A stretch of DNA of 18,405 bases from an uncultured Duganella sp. (GTDB taxonomy: Bacteria; Pseudomonadota; Gammaproteobacteria; Burkholderiales; Burkholderiaceae): positions 1 through 18,405 of the forward strand of contig CAMLRG010000103.1 of the NCBI GenBank assembly GCA_946482335.1, read 5' to 3'. Positions 5,567 through 13,843 of this stretch are shown here, piece by piece. Below the pieces are notes generated by a model, which had not been told where the DNA came from, searched no databases, and saw only the letters and a program-made list of their open reading frames with translations. Within the stretch, counting starts at the first letter, position 1; the number at the start of each line of letters is the position of its first letter. The position numbers and the translations under genes are program-made.

Positions 5567-7470
5567 GGCGCTTCCCGCCGCGGGCGCAGCAGGGCGCAAT
5601 CGTGCAGGTAGAAGGCGTGGCCGCCGCCAATGGCGCTGGCCACCACCGCCGGGCCAAGCTGGCGGCGCAAGACGACGAAGTCCAGTTCCGGGTCGGCGCA
5701 GGCATGGGCCAGGCTGGCCTCGGTCGGCGGCTTCAGGCGCGCAATCGCCTCCGCATTTTCGAGGCGGGTGCGGCGGCGGACGCCGTCCATCATGCCCAGC
5801 TGTTCCAGGCGCGCCAGGCGCTGCCGGCCTTCCAAGGCCGTGCCGCGGTTGAACACGCCTCCCGCCAGCTGCGGGTTGCTGCCATAGCTGGCGCGGCCCA
5901 GCACGAACCAGGTGTAGCGCAGCTCGTCTTCCCAATACACGGTCGCCTGCGGCCCGATCAAGGGCAGGAAGTTGGCGCGCACCGCCTGCGCGGTGGCCGG
6001 CGGCAGCCAGGCCGCCGCGTCGGCGCGGGCGACCGCCACGGCCGCGCTGCCGGCCAGGCAGGCCAGCGCCAGGCCGTAGGCTGCCGCCAGCCGGCCCTGG
6101 CCGCCCCAGCGCCATACCTGGACCAGCAGGCCGACGCCCAGCAGGGCGGCCGCGCCGCGCTTGAGCCAGATCCACAGCCACAGGTCGCCGAAGGTGGCGA
6201 TCGGGATATCGCTCTGCCAGATGCCGGTCCAGGCCGGGCCGCCGGCGATTTCGCGCAGCAGTGCGCAAGCCAGCACGGCCAGGAAGGCCAGGGCCAGGCG
6301 GTAGTGGCGCAGCGACAGTTCCCACGGCTGGGCCTGCCTGCCCTGGTGGCACAGCAGGCCGGCGGCGGCCAGGCCCAGCAGGCCGCCCAAGGTGTTGCGT
6401 GTCAGGATGGCGACGCAAAAGGCCAGCAGCAGCGCGCGGAACAGGCGTCCGCGGTGCCAGAATTGCTGCCACAGGCAGGCCAGCGCGATGGCCGAGGCCA
6501 TCTGCACGATCCACATGACGCGCCAGGGCTGGGCCTGCAGCAGCAGCAGGTTGTGCGTGAGGCCGGTGCCCACCCAGCACGCCAGCAGGCCGGCCGCCCC
6601 GGTCAGCGCCACGCAGCCGAAGAAGCGCGCGCGCGCGCCCTGTCCCAGCCAGGCCGCCGCCAGCACCAGGCTGAAGGCCACGGCAGCGCGGCTGGCCCAG
6701 GCGCCAAACACCCAGCCATCCCAGGCCACGCCGGCCGTCGTCGCCAGCACGTGGGCATACCAGGTATCGTCCATGGTGCGCAGCAGGCGGTCGAACGGTG
6801 CCACGCCCAGCAAGGCGGCGCCGGCCAGCACGCCGCCGATGAGCAAGGCCGCCAGCGCGGTCCGGCGCATGCGGCGCTTGCCCTCGGCCAGGAACAGCAC
6901 GCCGAACAGGCCGACGCCGGCCGCCATCAACGGGTGCAGCAGCAGCGCCAGCAGCAGCGCCGGCACGCCCCATGGCCAGCGGCCGCGCACGGCGCAGCCC
7001 ATGGCCAGCATGCCCAGCGCCTCGGCAAAGATGCGCGGCGTGGGGAAGCTCTCGGCCAGGTTGAAAGTGGTCATGGTGGGCCCGTAATCCGATGGCAGGG
7101 CCACCAGCAGCGCCAGCGTCAGCCACAGGCCCAGGCCGCGCTGGAAGGCGGCCGCCAGGAAGGCGGCACTGCCCAGCCACAGCAGGCTGCCCGCCCCCTG
7201 CACCAGCCAGGCTGCGGTATCCAGGCCGCAGGCGCGGATCAGGGCCGCATACAGGGGGCTGAACAGCGTGAACGCGTCCTGCGAGCCGTACAGCAGGAAC
7301 AGGTCGCGCCGGAACTGGTCCGGGTACAGGCGCTGCAGCGCCTGCAGCGCGTACAGGCGGCTGTCATGCCACAGCCCTTCCCACGGATGGCACAACAGCC
7401 ACAATGCCGCCAGCACCAGCAGCGCCGGCGCGATGCGCCGGTCCCACTTCCAGCCAGCCAGCATGGTCAT
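5563..7470 (-). CDS. Large polytopic membrane protein, GT-C glycosyltransferase-like (second copy)
   Basis: This 635-residue protein has about ten or more hydrophobic helices and a C-terminal soluble domain. ATG at 7470 is chosen because it overlaps the TGA of the preceding GtrA gene (ATGA); ATG at 7464 is an alternative. After TM1 comes [17 protein letters not shown] (29-45) and then [14 protein letters not shown] (62-75), an acidic first outer loop as in GT-C enzymes, where Asp/Glu there coordinates metal and the lipid-phosphate sugar donor. The C-terminal part holds ATVYWEDELRYTWFVLGRASYG and two cysteines, C591 and C625. I do not know a named family; the GT-C reading rests on topology, the acidic loop and the coupling to GtrA genes on both sides. 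It is a clear paralogue of the protein at 7905-9908, sharing all these blocks in the same order. Donor and acceptor are unknown. It could also be a ligase or polymerase. Confidence 0.65.
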   Translation of the reverse strand: MTMLAGWKWDRRIAPALLVLAALWLLCHPWEGLWHDSRLYALQALQRLYPDQFRRDLFLLYGSQDAFTLFSPLYAALIRACGLDTAAWLVQGAGSLLWLGSAAFLAAAFQRGLGLWLTLALLVALPSDYGPTMTTFNLAESFPTPRIFAEALGMLAMGCAVRGRWPWGVPALLLALLLHPLMAAGVGLFGVLFLAEGKRRMRRTALAALLIGGVLAGAALLGVAPFDRLLRTMDDTWYAHVLATTAGVAWDGWVFGAWASRAAVAFSLVLAAAWLGQGARARFFGCVALTGAAGLLACWVGTGLTHNLLLLQAQPWRVMWIVQMASAIALACLWQQFWHRGRLFRALLLAFCVAILTRNTLGGLLGLAAAGLLCHQGRQAQPWELSLRHYRLALAFLAVLACALLREIAGGPAWTGIWQSDIPIATFGDLWLWIWLKRGAAALLGVGLLVQVWRWGGQGRLAAAYGLALACLAGSAAVAVARADAAAWLPPATAQAVRANFLPLIGPQATVYWEDELRYTWFVLGRASYGSNPQLAGGVFNRGTALEGRQRLARLEQLGMMDGVRRRTRLENAEAIARLKPPTEASLAHACADPELDFVVLRRQLGPAVVASAIGGGHAFYLHDCALLRPRREAP

Positions 7471-7898
7471 GCGCGGGCGCGCTCCGCCGAGAACAGCAGT
7501 GCTTTGCGCGCGCCAAAATTGAACAACAGGATGGCGGCGGCCGCCAGCAGCTTGGCCGCCAGGTACGGCGTGCGCAGCAGTTCCACCAGCAGGCTGATCG
7601 CCAGGCCGTTCAGGATCAGCCCGGCAATCCCGATCAGGAAGAAGATGGCGAATTCGCGCTCCCACTGGGTGACGCGGCGGAAATCAAACACCCAGCGCAC
7701 GGAAATCAGGTAATTGACCACCATGCCGAGCAGGTAGGACAGGCAGGCCGCCGTCAGGTAATGCAAGCCCAGCACGTGGGCCAGCAGGTACAGGCCGCCA
7801 AAATCGACCACGAAGGCCGCGCCCCCCACGAAGACGTAGCGGATGAACTGCACCAGGCCATTCGAGGAATGGCGTTTGCCCAGGAGTTTGCGGAACAT
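7467..7898 (-). CDS. GtrA-family membrane protein (first copy)
   Basis: This 143-residue protein has four hydrophobic helices typical of GtrA (PF04138), with RYVFVGGAAFVVDFGGLYLL near the N-terminus, RWVFDFRRVTQWEREF in the central loop and FNFGARKALLF near the end. The expected role is translocation of, or help with, a polyprenyl-phosphate-linked sugar at the inner membrane. The start ATG at 7898 is preceded by GAGAGG 9 bases upstream, overlapping the end of the upstream gene, whose TAA is only 6 bases away. Its own TGA overlaps the next ATG by 4 bases. It has a longer, more basic cytosolic N-terminus (FRKLLGKRHSS) than its paralogue at 5162-5566. Gene order, a polytopic protein then GtrA, is repeated exactly once more downstream. 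Confidence 0.87.
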   Translation of the reverse strand: MFRKLLGKRHSSNGLVQFIRYVFVGGAAFVVDFGGLYLLAHVLGLHYLTAACLSYLLGMVVNYLISVRWVFDFRRVTQWEREFAIFFLIGIAGLILNGLAISLLVELLRTPYLAAKLLAAAAILLFNFGARKALLFSAERARA

Positions 7899-7904
7899 CG
7901 GTGT

Positions 7905-9908
7905 TTACCTCTCTGCCCGTTGGCGGGCACAGCTATACAGGAAATGGTTGACGCCGGCGGACGCGTCGCTCACCTTCGCAATGGCCGCCTTGCCCAGCGC
8001 CCGGTCCAGCACCACAAAGTCCAGGCCCGGATCGGCGCATGCCGCGTTGAGCGCCCCCAGCCCCGGCGCTGCCGGCGCCAGCGTCGGCAAGCCGCCCGGG
8101 GCGCGCCGGATTTCCCGCTCGCCCAGCGCATGCAGCCGCCGCAGGCGGCGCATGCCTTCCATGGCGGTCGCGCGCTGGAACGGCGCGCCGGCCAGCTGGT
8201 AGTTCGCACCATAGCTGGAGCGCCCCAGCACGAACCAGGTCAGGCGCAAGCTGTTCGCCCAGTACACGGTGGCATGCAGCGGGATGAGGGGCAGGAAACT
8301 GGCCTGCACCTGGGCTTGCACGGCGGGCGCCATCAGCTGCGCCCTGGCGCTGATGGTGTGGGACAGCCAGGCGCTGGCGCCCAGCGCGGCGGCGGCCAGC
8401 GCGCCGGCGCCAAGGCGCGCGCCGACGTTCGCAGCGCCTGCCAGGCGCCACACCAGCAGGAGCAGGCTGCCGCCCAGCAGCGCCGCGCCGCCCAGCTTGC
8501 CGGCCGCCCACAGCCAGCGCACCGGCGCCAGGTCGGCATACTGCGCGGCCAGGTGGGGCTTGAGCACGTCGGCTTGCAGGAAGATGTCGTACAGCCACAT
8601 GCTGCCCAGCGCCAGCAGCATGCCCGCCAGCAGGCGCACCGTGCGCTGCGGCAGTGGCGGCGCCCCCGCGCGCGCCAGCCGGCACAGGGCCAGCCCGGCG
8701 GCGATGGCCAGCGCGCCGCCGATCGAATTGCGGGTCAGGACCGCCAGCACGAACGTGGCGAGCGCCAGGCGGAACAAGGGGCCACGCGGCCAGTATTCGA
8801 TCAGCAGCCAGGACAGCGCCAGGGCCGCGCCCGCTTGCACCAGCCACAGCGCGCGCCAAGGCTGGACCTGGATCAGCAGCAGATTGTCAAGCCAGCCGGT
8901 ACCGATGGCGCTGGCAAGCAGGCCCAGCACACCGCCCAGGGCCAGGCATGCATACACCCGGCCAGGCACGCGCGGCGCCAGGCGCGCCGCCGTGCACAGC
9001 ATGGCGAACGGCACCGCCAGCCGCCCGGCATAGGGCAGCAAATCCCATGCCTTCCACGTCACCATCGGCGTCATCTGCTTGAGGTACTCGAGCCAGGCCG
9101 CGTCGACGCTGGCCAGGAGGCGGTTGAACGGTGCGACGCCGGCGGCGCCCAGTGCCAGCCCGGCCAGGCCTGCCAGGCCCATCCCTGCCACGACGGCGCG
9201 GCGGGCCGGCCCTTGTGCCGCGTACAGCACGCAGAACAGGGCGACCCCGAGCGCCATCAGCGGATGCATCAGGAAGGCCATCAACAGCAGCGGCACGCTC
9301 CAGCGCCATTGGCCGCGTACGACGAAGGCGAGCGTCAGCATGCCGAACGCTTCGGCAAACAGGCGCGGCGTCAGGAAGGGCTCGGCCAGGCTGATGAGGG
9401 AAACCGGGTCATAGCTGGTGGGCAGCAACAGCAGCAAGGCCAGCGCCAGCCAGCGCTGCATGCCTTGCAGCAGCGCCGATACCAGCAAGGCGGCGCCGCC
9501 CATCCACAGCACGGCGCCGGCCGTATGCAGCAGCAGCGCGCCGGCCTGCAGGCCGAAGGCGCGGATGGCCGCCGCATACAGGGGGCTGAACAGGGTATAG
9601 GCGTCCTGCGAGCCAAACAGGAAGTACAGGTCGTGCCGGAAATTCGCGGGGTGGAGATGGTGCAGCGCCTGCGCCGCATACAGCTGGCCGTCGTGCCACA
9701 AGCCTTCCCATGGCCGCGTGAACAACCACGCCGCCAGCAGCATGAGCAGGGCCAGCGTATTGCGCCAGGCTTGGCCGGCCGCCGGCACCGGCCCCGCCGG
9801 CACCGCCGGCACGGGCCGCAGCGGCACTACCGGCGGGCCGTGCCTTGGCCCCGGCCGCCTGGGGGCGGCCGGTTGCGGGTCGGGCAACTGGCGCAGCGGT
9901 TGGCTCAT
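7905..9908 (-). CDS. Large polytopic membrane protein, GT-C glycosyltransferase-like (first copy)
   Basis: This 667-residue multi-helix membrane protein begins at ATG 9908, which overlaps the TGA of the flavoenzyme gene (ATGA). Residues 1-48 are a proline-rich cytosolic tail with many P/PxP runs, which the second copy lacks. Then come TM1, [18 protein letters not shown] (65-82) and [15 protein letters not shown] (99-113), about ten further helices, and a C-terminal soluble domain with [22 protein letters not shown] and the cysteines C624 and C660. The acidic first loop fits GT-C glycosyltransferases that use polyprenyl-phosphate sugars outside the membrane, but no catalytic residue is proven and no named family is recognised. 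The next gene is GtrA-like, 6 bases downstream. Together with the homologous pair at 5162-7470 this is a duplicated module, perhaps adding two different sugars or modifying two acceptors. Confidence 0.65.
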   Translation of the reverse strand: MSQPLRQLPDPQPAAPRRPGPRHGPPVVPLRPVPAVPAGPVPAAGQAWRNTLALLMLLAAWLFTRPWEGLWHDGQLYAAQALHHLHPANFRHDLYFLFGSQDAYTLFSPLYAAAIRAFGLQAGALLLHTAGAVLWMGGAALLVSALLQGMQRWLALALLLLLPTSYDPVSLISLAEPFLTPRLFAEAFGMLTLAFVVRGQWRWSVPLLLMAFLMHPLMALGVALFCVLYAAQGPARRAVVAGMGLAGLAGLALGAAGVAPFNRLLASVDAAWLEYLKQMTPMVTWKAWDLLPYAGRLAVPFAMLCTAARLAPRVPGRVYACLALGGVLGLLASAIGTGWLDNLLLIQVQPWRALWLVQAGAALALSWLLIEYWPRGPLFRLALATFVLAVLTRNSIGGALAIAAGLALCRLARAGAPPLPQRTVRLLAGMLLALGSMWLYDIFLQADVLKPHLAAQYADLAPVRWLWAAGKLGGAALLGGSLLLLVWRLAGAANVGARLGAGALAAAALGASAWLSHTISARAQLMAPAVQAQVQASFLPLIPLHATVYWANSLRLTWFVLGRSSYGANYQLAGAPFQRATAMEGMRRLRRLHALGEREIRRAPGGLPTLAPAAPGLGALNAACADPGLDFVVLDRALGKAAIAKVSDASAGVNHFLYSCARQRAER

Positions 9909-11476
9909 GCCGCTTTCTTCTCTTCGTGGTACTCGTCATCGATGTTGACGTCCCACAGCGGGTCCTTGGAGGCGGCGCCGGAGGCGATCGCTTCCACCGC
10001 CAGCTTGGCGGTCAGCATCGAATGGTCCTGGTTGTTGTAGCGGTGCATGCCGTTGCGGCCCACCAGGAACAGGTTGCCGATGCTGTCGGTGAAGCGGCGC
10101 ACCACGTCGAACTGGTCATAGCTGCCGAAGTACGCAGGGTAAGCCTTGGGCACGCGCACCACGGTGCCGTCCAGCGTGTGCTGGTGGCGCAGGATGCCGA
10201 TCTTGGCCAGCTCGCCGGCACCGAACTGGACCAGCGCCGCGTCGTCCATCTGCCACAGGTCGTCGTCTTCGTTGCAGAAATACTCCAGGCCCAGCCACAT
10301 GGTGTCCTCGTCCTGGACCAGGTAAGGGCTCCAATTGTTGAAGATTTGCAGGCGGCCAATGCGCACATCCTTTTCCTGGATGTAGATCCAATTGTCGGGC
10401 AAGGCCTGGCCATCGGCGTTCAGCACATCCGCCTTGCGCACCAGCAGGCCGACGGTGAGGAAGTCGCGGTACATCAAACCCTCGGCCACCCGCCGCACGT
10501 CGGCCGGCACGGCATCGCCCATGCCTTTGATCAGCTCGCGCACCGGCATGGTGGAGACGGCGTACTGGCAGGCGTGGCGGAAGCTGGCGCCGCTGGCGCG
10601 GTCGGTGCCGTTCACCGCCACCACTTGGCCGTCCTGCACTTCGATGCCGCTCACCTGCTGGTTGAAGTGGATTTCGCCGCCGCCTTCGGTCACCAGGCGC
10701 GCCACTTCCTGCCACATCTGGCCCGGGCCGAATTTCGGATACAGGAATTGTTCGATCAGGCTGGTCTCGGTGCCCTTTTGCGCGACGCCGGTGCTGCGTT
10801 TGAAGACTTGCTTGACGGCGTGCCACAGCGCCTTGCTGATGTTCAAGCCCTTGATGCGCTGCGCGCCCCAGTCGGCGCTGATCTGGTCGCACGGGATGCC
10901 CCACACCTTGTGGGTGTAATCCTTGAAGAAGGTTTCATACAACTCGCGGCCGAAGCGGTTGATCATGAAGTCTTCCAGGTTTTTCTCCGGGGTGCGCGGG
11001 AACAGCGTGATCCAGCCATAGGTCACGCCGACTTTCAGCAGGCGCCACAGGCCCAGTTTGCGGGCGGTGGCGACGTTCATCTTGATCGGGTAGTCGAAGA
11101 AGCGGCGCAGGAAGAAAATGCGCGACAGGCGCGAGCGCACCAGCATGCGGCGCTCGTCGTCGCCGTCCGGCGCGCTGCCGGCCACTTGCACCGAGGTCTT
11201 CTTGTTCTGGTAGGTCAGGTCGAGCGAGGCATTGGCGGCCGCATCGATCGGCAGGATTTCCTGCCACCAGTTCATGACCCAGTCCGATTTGGAAAAGAAG
11301 CGGTGGCCGCCCAAGTCCATGCGGTTGCCGTTATGGCAGACCGTACGCGAAATGCCGCCGACCTCGCTGCTCGCCTCGAGCACGATGGGACGGATATTGG
11401 TCGTCCGGATTAACTCCAGCGCCGCAGTCAGGCCTGCGGGACCTGCGCCGATGATCACGGCGGATTGCTGTCCCAT
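9905..11476 (-). CDS. FAD-dependent oxidoreductase, UDP-galactopyranose-mutase-like
   Basis: This 523-residue flavoprotein starts with a Rossmann FAD-binding motif [16 protein letters not shown] (G10, G12, G15), followed by a ribose-binding Glu (E34) and GGISRT (40-45). GGHRFFSK (56-63) and [15 protein letters not shown] (473-487) recall UDP-galactopyranose mutases, above all the eukaryotic type with a GGHxxFS loop and NQDHS near the C-terminus; they also fit the wider protoporphyrinogen-oxidase-like family (COG1232). UGM turns UDP-Galp into UDP-Galf using reduced FAD. Whether this protein is a mutase or a redox enzyme on a sugar is inference. The start ATG 11476 has GGAAGGA 9 bases upstream. 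It is the first gene of the five-gene set and overlaps the following membrane-protein gene by 4 bases, which ties it to the GtrA/GT-C module. A hairpin separates it from the gmd operon. Confidence 0.75.
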   Translation of the reverse strand: MGQQSAVIIGAGPAGLTAALELIRTTNIRPIVLEASSEVGGISRTVCHNGNRMDLGGHRFFSKSDWVMNWWQEILPIDAAANASLDLTYQNKKTSVQVAGSAPDGDDERRMLVRSRLSRIFFLRRFFDYPIKMNVATARKLGLWRLLKVGVTYGWITLFPRTPEKNLEDFMINRFGRELYETFFKDYTHKVWGIPCDQISADWGAQRIKGLNISKALWHAVKQVFKRSTGVAQKGTETSLIEQFLYPKFGPGQMWQEVARLVTEGGGEIHFNQQVSGIEVQDGQVVAVNGTDRASGASFRHACQYAVSTMPVRELIKGMGDAVPADVRRVAEGLMYRDFLTVGLLVRKADVLNADGQALPDNWIYIQEKDVRIGRLQIFNNWSPYLVQDEDTMWLGLEYFCNEDDDLWQMDDAALVQFGAGELAKIGILRHQHTLDGTVVRVPKAYPAYFGSYDQFDVVRRFTDSIGNLFLVGRNGMHRYNNQDHSMLTAKLAVEAIASGAASKDPLWDVNIDDEYHEEKKAA

Positions 11477-11511
11477 GACAACTATTCCTTCCAGTAGATA
11501 AAGTAATGAAA

Positions 11512-11538
11512 GCCGCTGCCCAAGAAACGGGCAGCGGC
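11512..11538 (-). terminator. Perfect 10-bp hairpin ending the gmd-rmd-GT operon
   Basis: GCCGCTGCCC (11512-11521) and GGGCAGCGGC (11529-11538) form a perfect stem with a 7-nt loop. Read on the - strand it lies 33 bases after the TAG of the upstream glycosyltransferase and is followed by TTTCATTACTTT, a broken T-rich tail. It fits a partial terminator or attenuator, 35 bases before the flavoenzyme start, so some read-through into the next five genes is plausible. Confidence 0.6.
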
Positions 11539-11571
11539 CTCCGGAATTTTACCGTGGGGAAATTAAAAATA

Positions 11572-12714
11572 CTATAACTGTGTGGGCGATTGTGGCGTGG
11601 AACCCGCAGCCAGGCGCTGGTACAGGCTGGCGTAGTCCGCCGCCATCTTCTGCGCCGTGAACAATTGCCAATAGCGCGCCTCGGCGCGGCGGCCCATGTC
11701 GGCCGCCAGCTGCGGATGGTCCCACAGGGTGCGCATGGCCCGCCCGAAGGCGGCCGCGTCGCTGGGCGGCACCACCAGGCCGGTGTCGTTGTCGATATTG
11801 ATATAGGTGGTGCCGGTGCCGATTTCGCTGGAAATCATCGGCTTGCCGTACATCGCCCCCTCCAGCAGGGAAATGCCGAACGCTTCCGAGCGCAGGTGCG
11901 ATGGGAACGCCATCGCGTAGCACAGCTGGAGCAGCGCCACCTTGTCTTCCTCGTCGACGGCGCCGACGAATTGCACATGGTGCAGGCCGAGGCGCTCGGC
12001 ATGGGCCTTCAATTCCTGCTCGATCGGGCCGGCGCCGACGATCACCACCGGATAGTCGGTGCTGGCCACGGCGTCGAGCAGGATGTGCAAGCCCTTGTAA
12101 TAGCGCAGCACGCCGATGAACAGGAAGAAGCGCCGGCCGCCGGTGCGCCGGCGCCACTTCTCCAGGACCTCGGGACGCGGTTCGATATAGGTCGCGCGGT
12201 CCAGGCCGAAGGGGATGGTGCTGACCTTGTCGCGGTAGCGGCCCAGCACTTCGGACGAGGCGAAGTAGTTCGGCGAGGTGGCCACGATGGCATCGACGTC
12301 GCGCAGGAAGCGGCGCTTGAGCGGCGCATACACGCGCAGCAGCGTCTTCTGGCGCACGATGTCGGAATGGTAGGTCACCACGCTCGGCTTGTTCACGCGC
12401 GCCATGAAATGGGCCAGGTCCATGAACGGCCACGGGAAGTGGTAGTGGATCACGTCCGCCTGGCGTGCCAGGCGCGCCAGCTGGCGGATGGCGCGGAACG
12501 AGAAGGCATTGGAGGCAATCTCGAAGTCCAGCGGCACGCGGTGCACGGCATGGCCTTCGATCTCGATGGTTTCGGGGCCGCCGTTGCGGGTCAGGGTGAG
12601 CACTTCATTGGTCACGCCCAGGCGGCCGGTGCCCACGCACATCTGGCGGATCACCTGTTCGATGCCGCCCCAGGAATCCGGGTAGTAAGTCTTGTAAAAA
12701 TGGAGCACGCGCAT
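11572..12714 (-). CDS. GT4 glycosyltransferase, WbpZ-like (putative D-rhamnosyl/mannosyltransferase)
   Basis: This 380-residue GT-B glycosyltransferase opens with MRVLHFYKTYYPDSWGGIEQ, the N-terminal acceptor-domain pattern of GT4 enzymes with the GG loop. The C-terminal nucleotide-sugar domain shows FLFIGVLRYYKGLHILLDA (197-215), VVIVGAGP (223-230) and the E-x7-E motif at E277-E285 (EAFGISLLE), typical of retaining GT4 transferases. It probably works at the cytosolic face of the inner membrane, adding a sugar from a GDP donor to a lipid-linked glycan. Its place directly behind gmd, rmd and a second GT4 gene, with a 7-base gap, points to GDP-D-rhamnose as donor; the opening residues resemble my recollection of Pseudomonas WbpZ, which I cannot verify here. 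No clear Shine-Dalgarno precedes the ATG, so coupling to the upstream gene is likely. It is the last gene of this operon, ahead of a hairpin. Confidence 0.8.
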   Translation of the reverse strand: MRVLHFYKTYYPDSWGGIEQVIRQMCVGTGRLGVTNEVLTLTRNGGPETIEIEGHAVHRVPLDFEIASNAFSFRAIRQLARLARQADVIHYHFPWPFMDLAHFMARVNKPSVVTYHSDIVRQKTLLRVYAPLKRRFLRDVDAIVATSPNYFASSEVLGRYRDKVSTIPFGLDRATYIEPRPEVLEKWRRRTGGRRFFLFIGVLRYYKGLHILLDAVASTDYPVVIVGAGPIEQELKAHAERLGLHHVQFVGAVDEEDKVALLQLCYAMAFPSHLRSEAFGISLLEGAMYGKPMISSEIGTGTTYINIDNDTGLVVPPSDAAAFGRAMRTLWDHPQLAADMGRRAEARYWQLFTAQKMAADYASLYQRLAAGSTPQSPTQL

Positions 12715-12721
12715 GGTCGGT

Positions 12722-13843
12722 TTACTGCTTCAAAATATGTTGGTACACGGCGGCGGTTTGGCGCGCCGTTTCGCGCCAGGTCAGCTGCAGGGCGCGCCGT
12801 TCGCCGGCGGCGATGCAGCGTGCGCGCAGGGCGTCGTCGCGCGCCAGGTCGAGCATGGCGGCGCCGATGGCCGGCACCGACAGCGGGTCCACTTCCAGCG
12901 CCGCGCCGGCGCACACTTCCGGCAGCGAAGTGCCGTTGCCGGCGATGACCGGCACGCGCGAGGCGAACGCTTCCACGATGGGGATCCCGAAGCCCTCGTA
13001 CAGCGAGGGGAACACCAGCGCACCGGCGCCGGCGTACAGGTGGCGCAAGGCCTGCTCGTCGGTCAGGCGGTCCAGCCAGAGCACGTTTTCGCCCCGCTCG
13101 GCGGCGCCGCGCAGCTGGCGCTGCAAGTCCTCGCTGCGCCAGCCGGGCTGGCCGACCACCACCAGCTGGCGCGCGGCGCGGATCACGGCCGGCAAGCCGA
13201 GGTAGGCCGCCAAGATGCGCTCCACGTTCTTGCGCGGCTGCAGCGTGCCGACGAACAGGTAATAGCCCCGGCGCAAGCCGTGGCGCGCCAGCGTGGCGTC
13301 GCAGGCGGCGGCCGGCACCGGGTCCAGCCAGGCCTCGTCCACGCCGTTATGCACCACGCTGATGCGGCGCTCGTCGACGCCGAAACATTGCACCAGCTCC
13401 GCCACCGCGAACTGCGATACCGCGATCACATGGTCGGCCTTGCGCGCCGCCTTGATTTGCAGCCAGTTCTTCAGGCGGCGCTGCCGCGGGTTGCACCACT
13501 GCGGATAGGCGATCGGCAGCGCATCGTGCAAGGTGGCGACGATGGGCCTGTCCATGCGGATGATGCGGTAATCGGTGGCGTGGAAAATGTCCACGTCCAT
13601 GCCCTGCCGCACGAAAGCCGGCGCGGCCAGGTCGCGCAGCGTGGCCAGCGGGAAGGAATGCGGCATGGGCCGGCCCACGCTGAGCGCGCCGGCGGGACCG
13701 AAGGAATACGGCTGCACCGCCACGCCGGCGCTTGGCAAGGCGCCCAGCAAGGCTTTGCTGTACACGCCGATGCCATCCAGCCGCCCGCCGGTCAGGCCCG
13801 GCTCAGTCGTGGTGGTGGAAAGGCCAACGCGCAAGGCGCTCAC
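12722..13843 (-). CDS. GT4 glycosyltransferase (WbpY/mannosyltransferase-like)
   Basis: This 373-residue GT-B enzyme of family GT4 is assigned a GTG start at 13843, overlapping the TGA of rmd by 4 bases (GTGA). An upstream extension of the open frame would run through rmd and is rejected. It shows LTGGRLDGIGVYSKALL at the N-terminus (acceptor loop), HATDYR and TLHDALPI in the first domain, YLFVGTLQPRKNVERIL (195-211) at the domain junction, VVVGQPGW (228-235), and the E-x7-E motif at E283-E291 (EGFGIPIVE). The SQFAVAEL and VVHNGVDE stretches are usual for GT4 mannosyl- and rhamnosyltransferases. The expected role is building the repeat of a surface polysaccharide from GDP-D-rhamnose or GDP-mannose in the cytosol. 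The operon (gmd-rmd-GT4-GT4) resembles the Pseudomonas A-band locus, where several GT4 enzymes make a D-rhamnan. Confidence 0.8.
   Translation of the reverse strand: MSALRVGLSTTTTEPGLTGGRLDGIGVYSKALLGALPSAGVAVQPYSFGPAGALSVGRPMPHSFPLATLRDLAAPAFVRQGMDVDIFHATDYRIIRMDRPIVATLHDALPIAYPQWCNPRQRRLKNWLQIKAARKADHVIAVSQFAVAELVQCFGVDERRISVVHNGVDEAWLDPVPAAACDATLARHGLRRGYYLFVGTLQPRKNVERILAAYLGLPAVIRAARQLVVVGQPGWRSEDLQRQLRGAAERGENVLWLDRLTDEQALRHLYAGAGALVFPSLYEGFGIPIVEAFASRVPVIAGNGTSLPEVCAGAALEVDPLSVPAIGAAMLDLARDDALRARCIAAGERRALQLTWRETARQTAAVYQHILKQ

Noticed and set aside
5162..9908. Phage serotype-conversion (gtrABC) cassette
   Set aside because: Only GtrA is recognisable, the modules are duplicated, no GtrB or phage gene is present, and the genes are coupled to a chromosomal flavoenzyme gene.
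7404..10040. 878-codon open frame on the + strand, and a similar 761-codon frame at 5428-7713
   Set aside because: Both are Gln/Arg/His-rich low-complexity translations opposite the GtrA and polytopic genes, whose frames have clear helices, overlapping starts/stops and paralogous partners.
9845..11413. 522-codon + strand frame opposite the flavoenzyme
   Set aside because: No recognisable motif; the opposite strand has FAD-binding and UGM-like signatures throughout.
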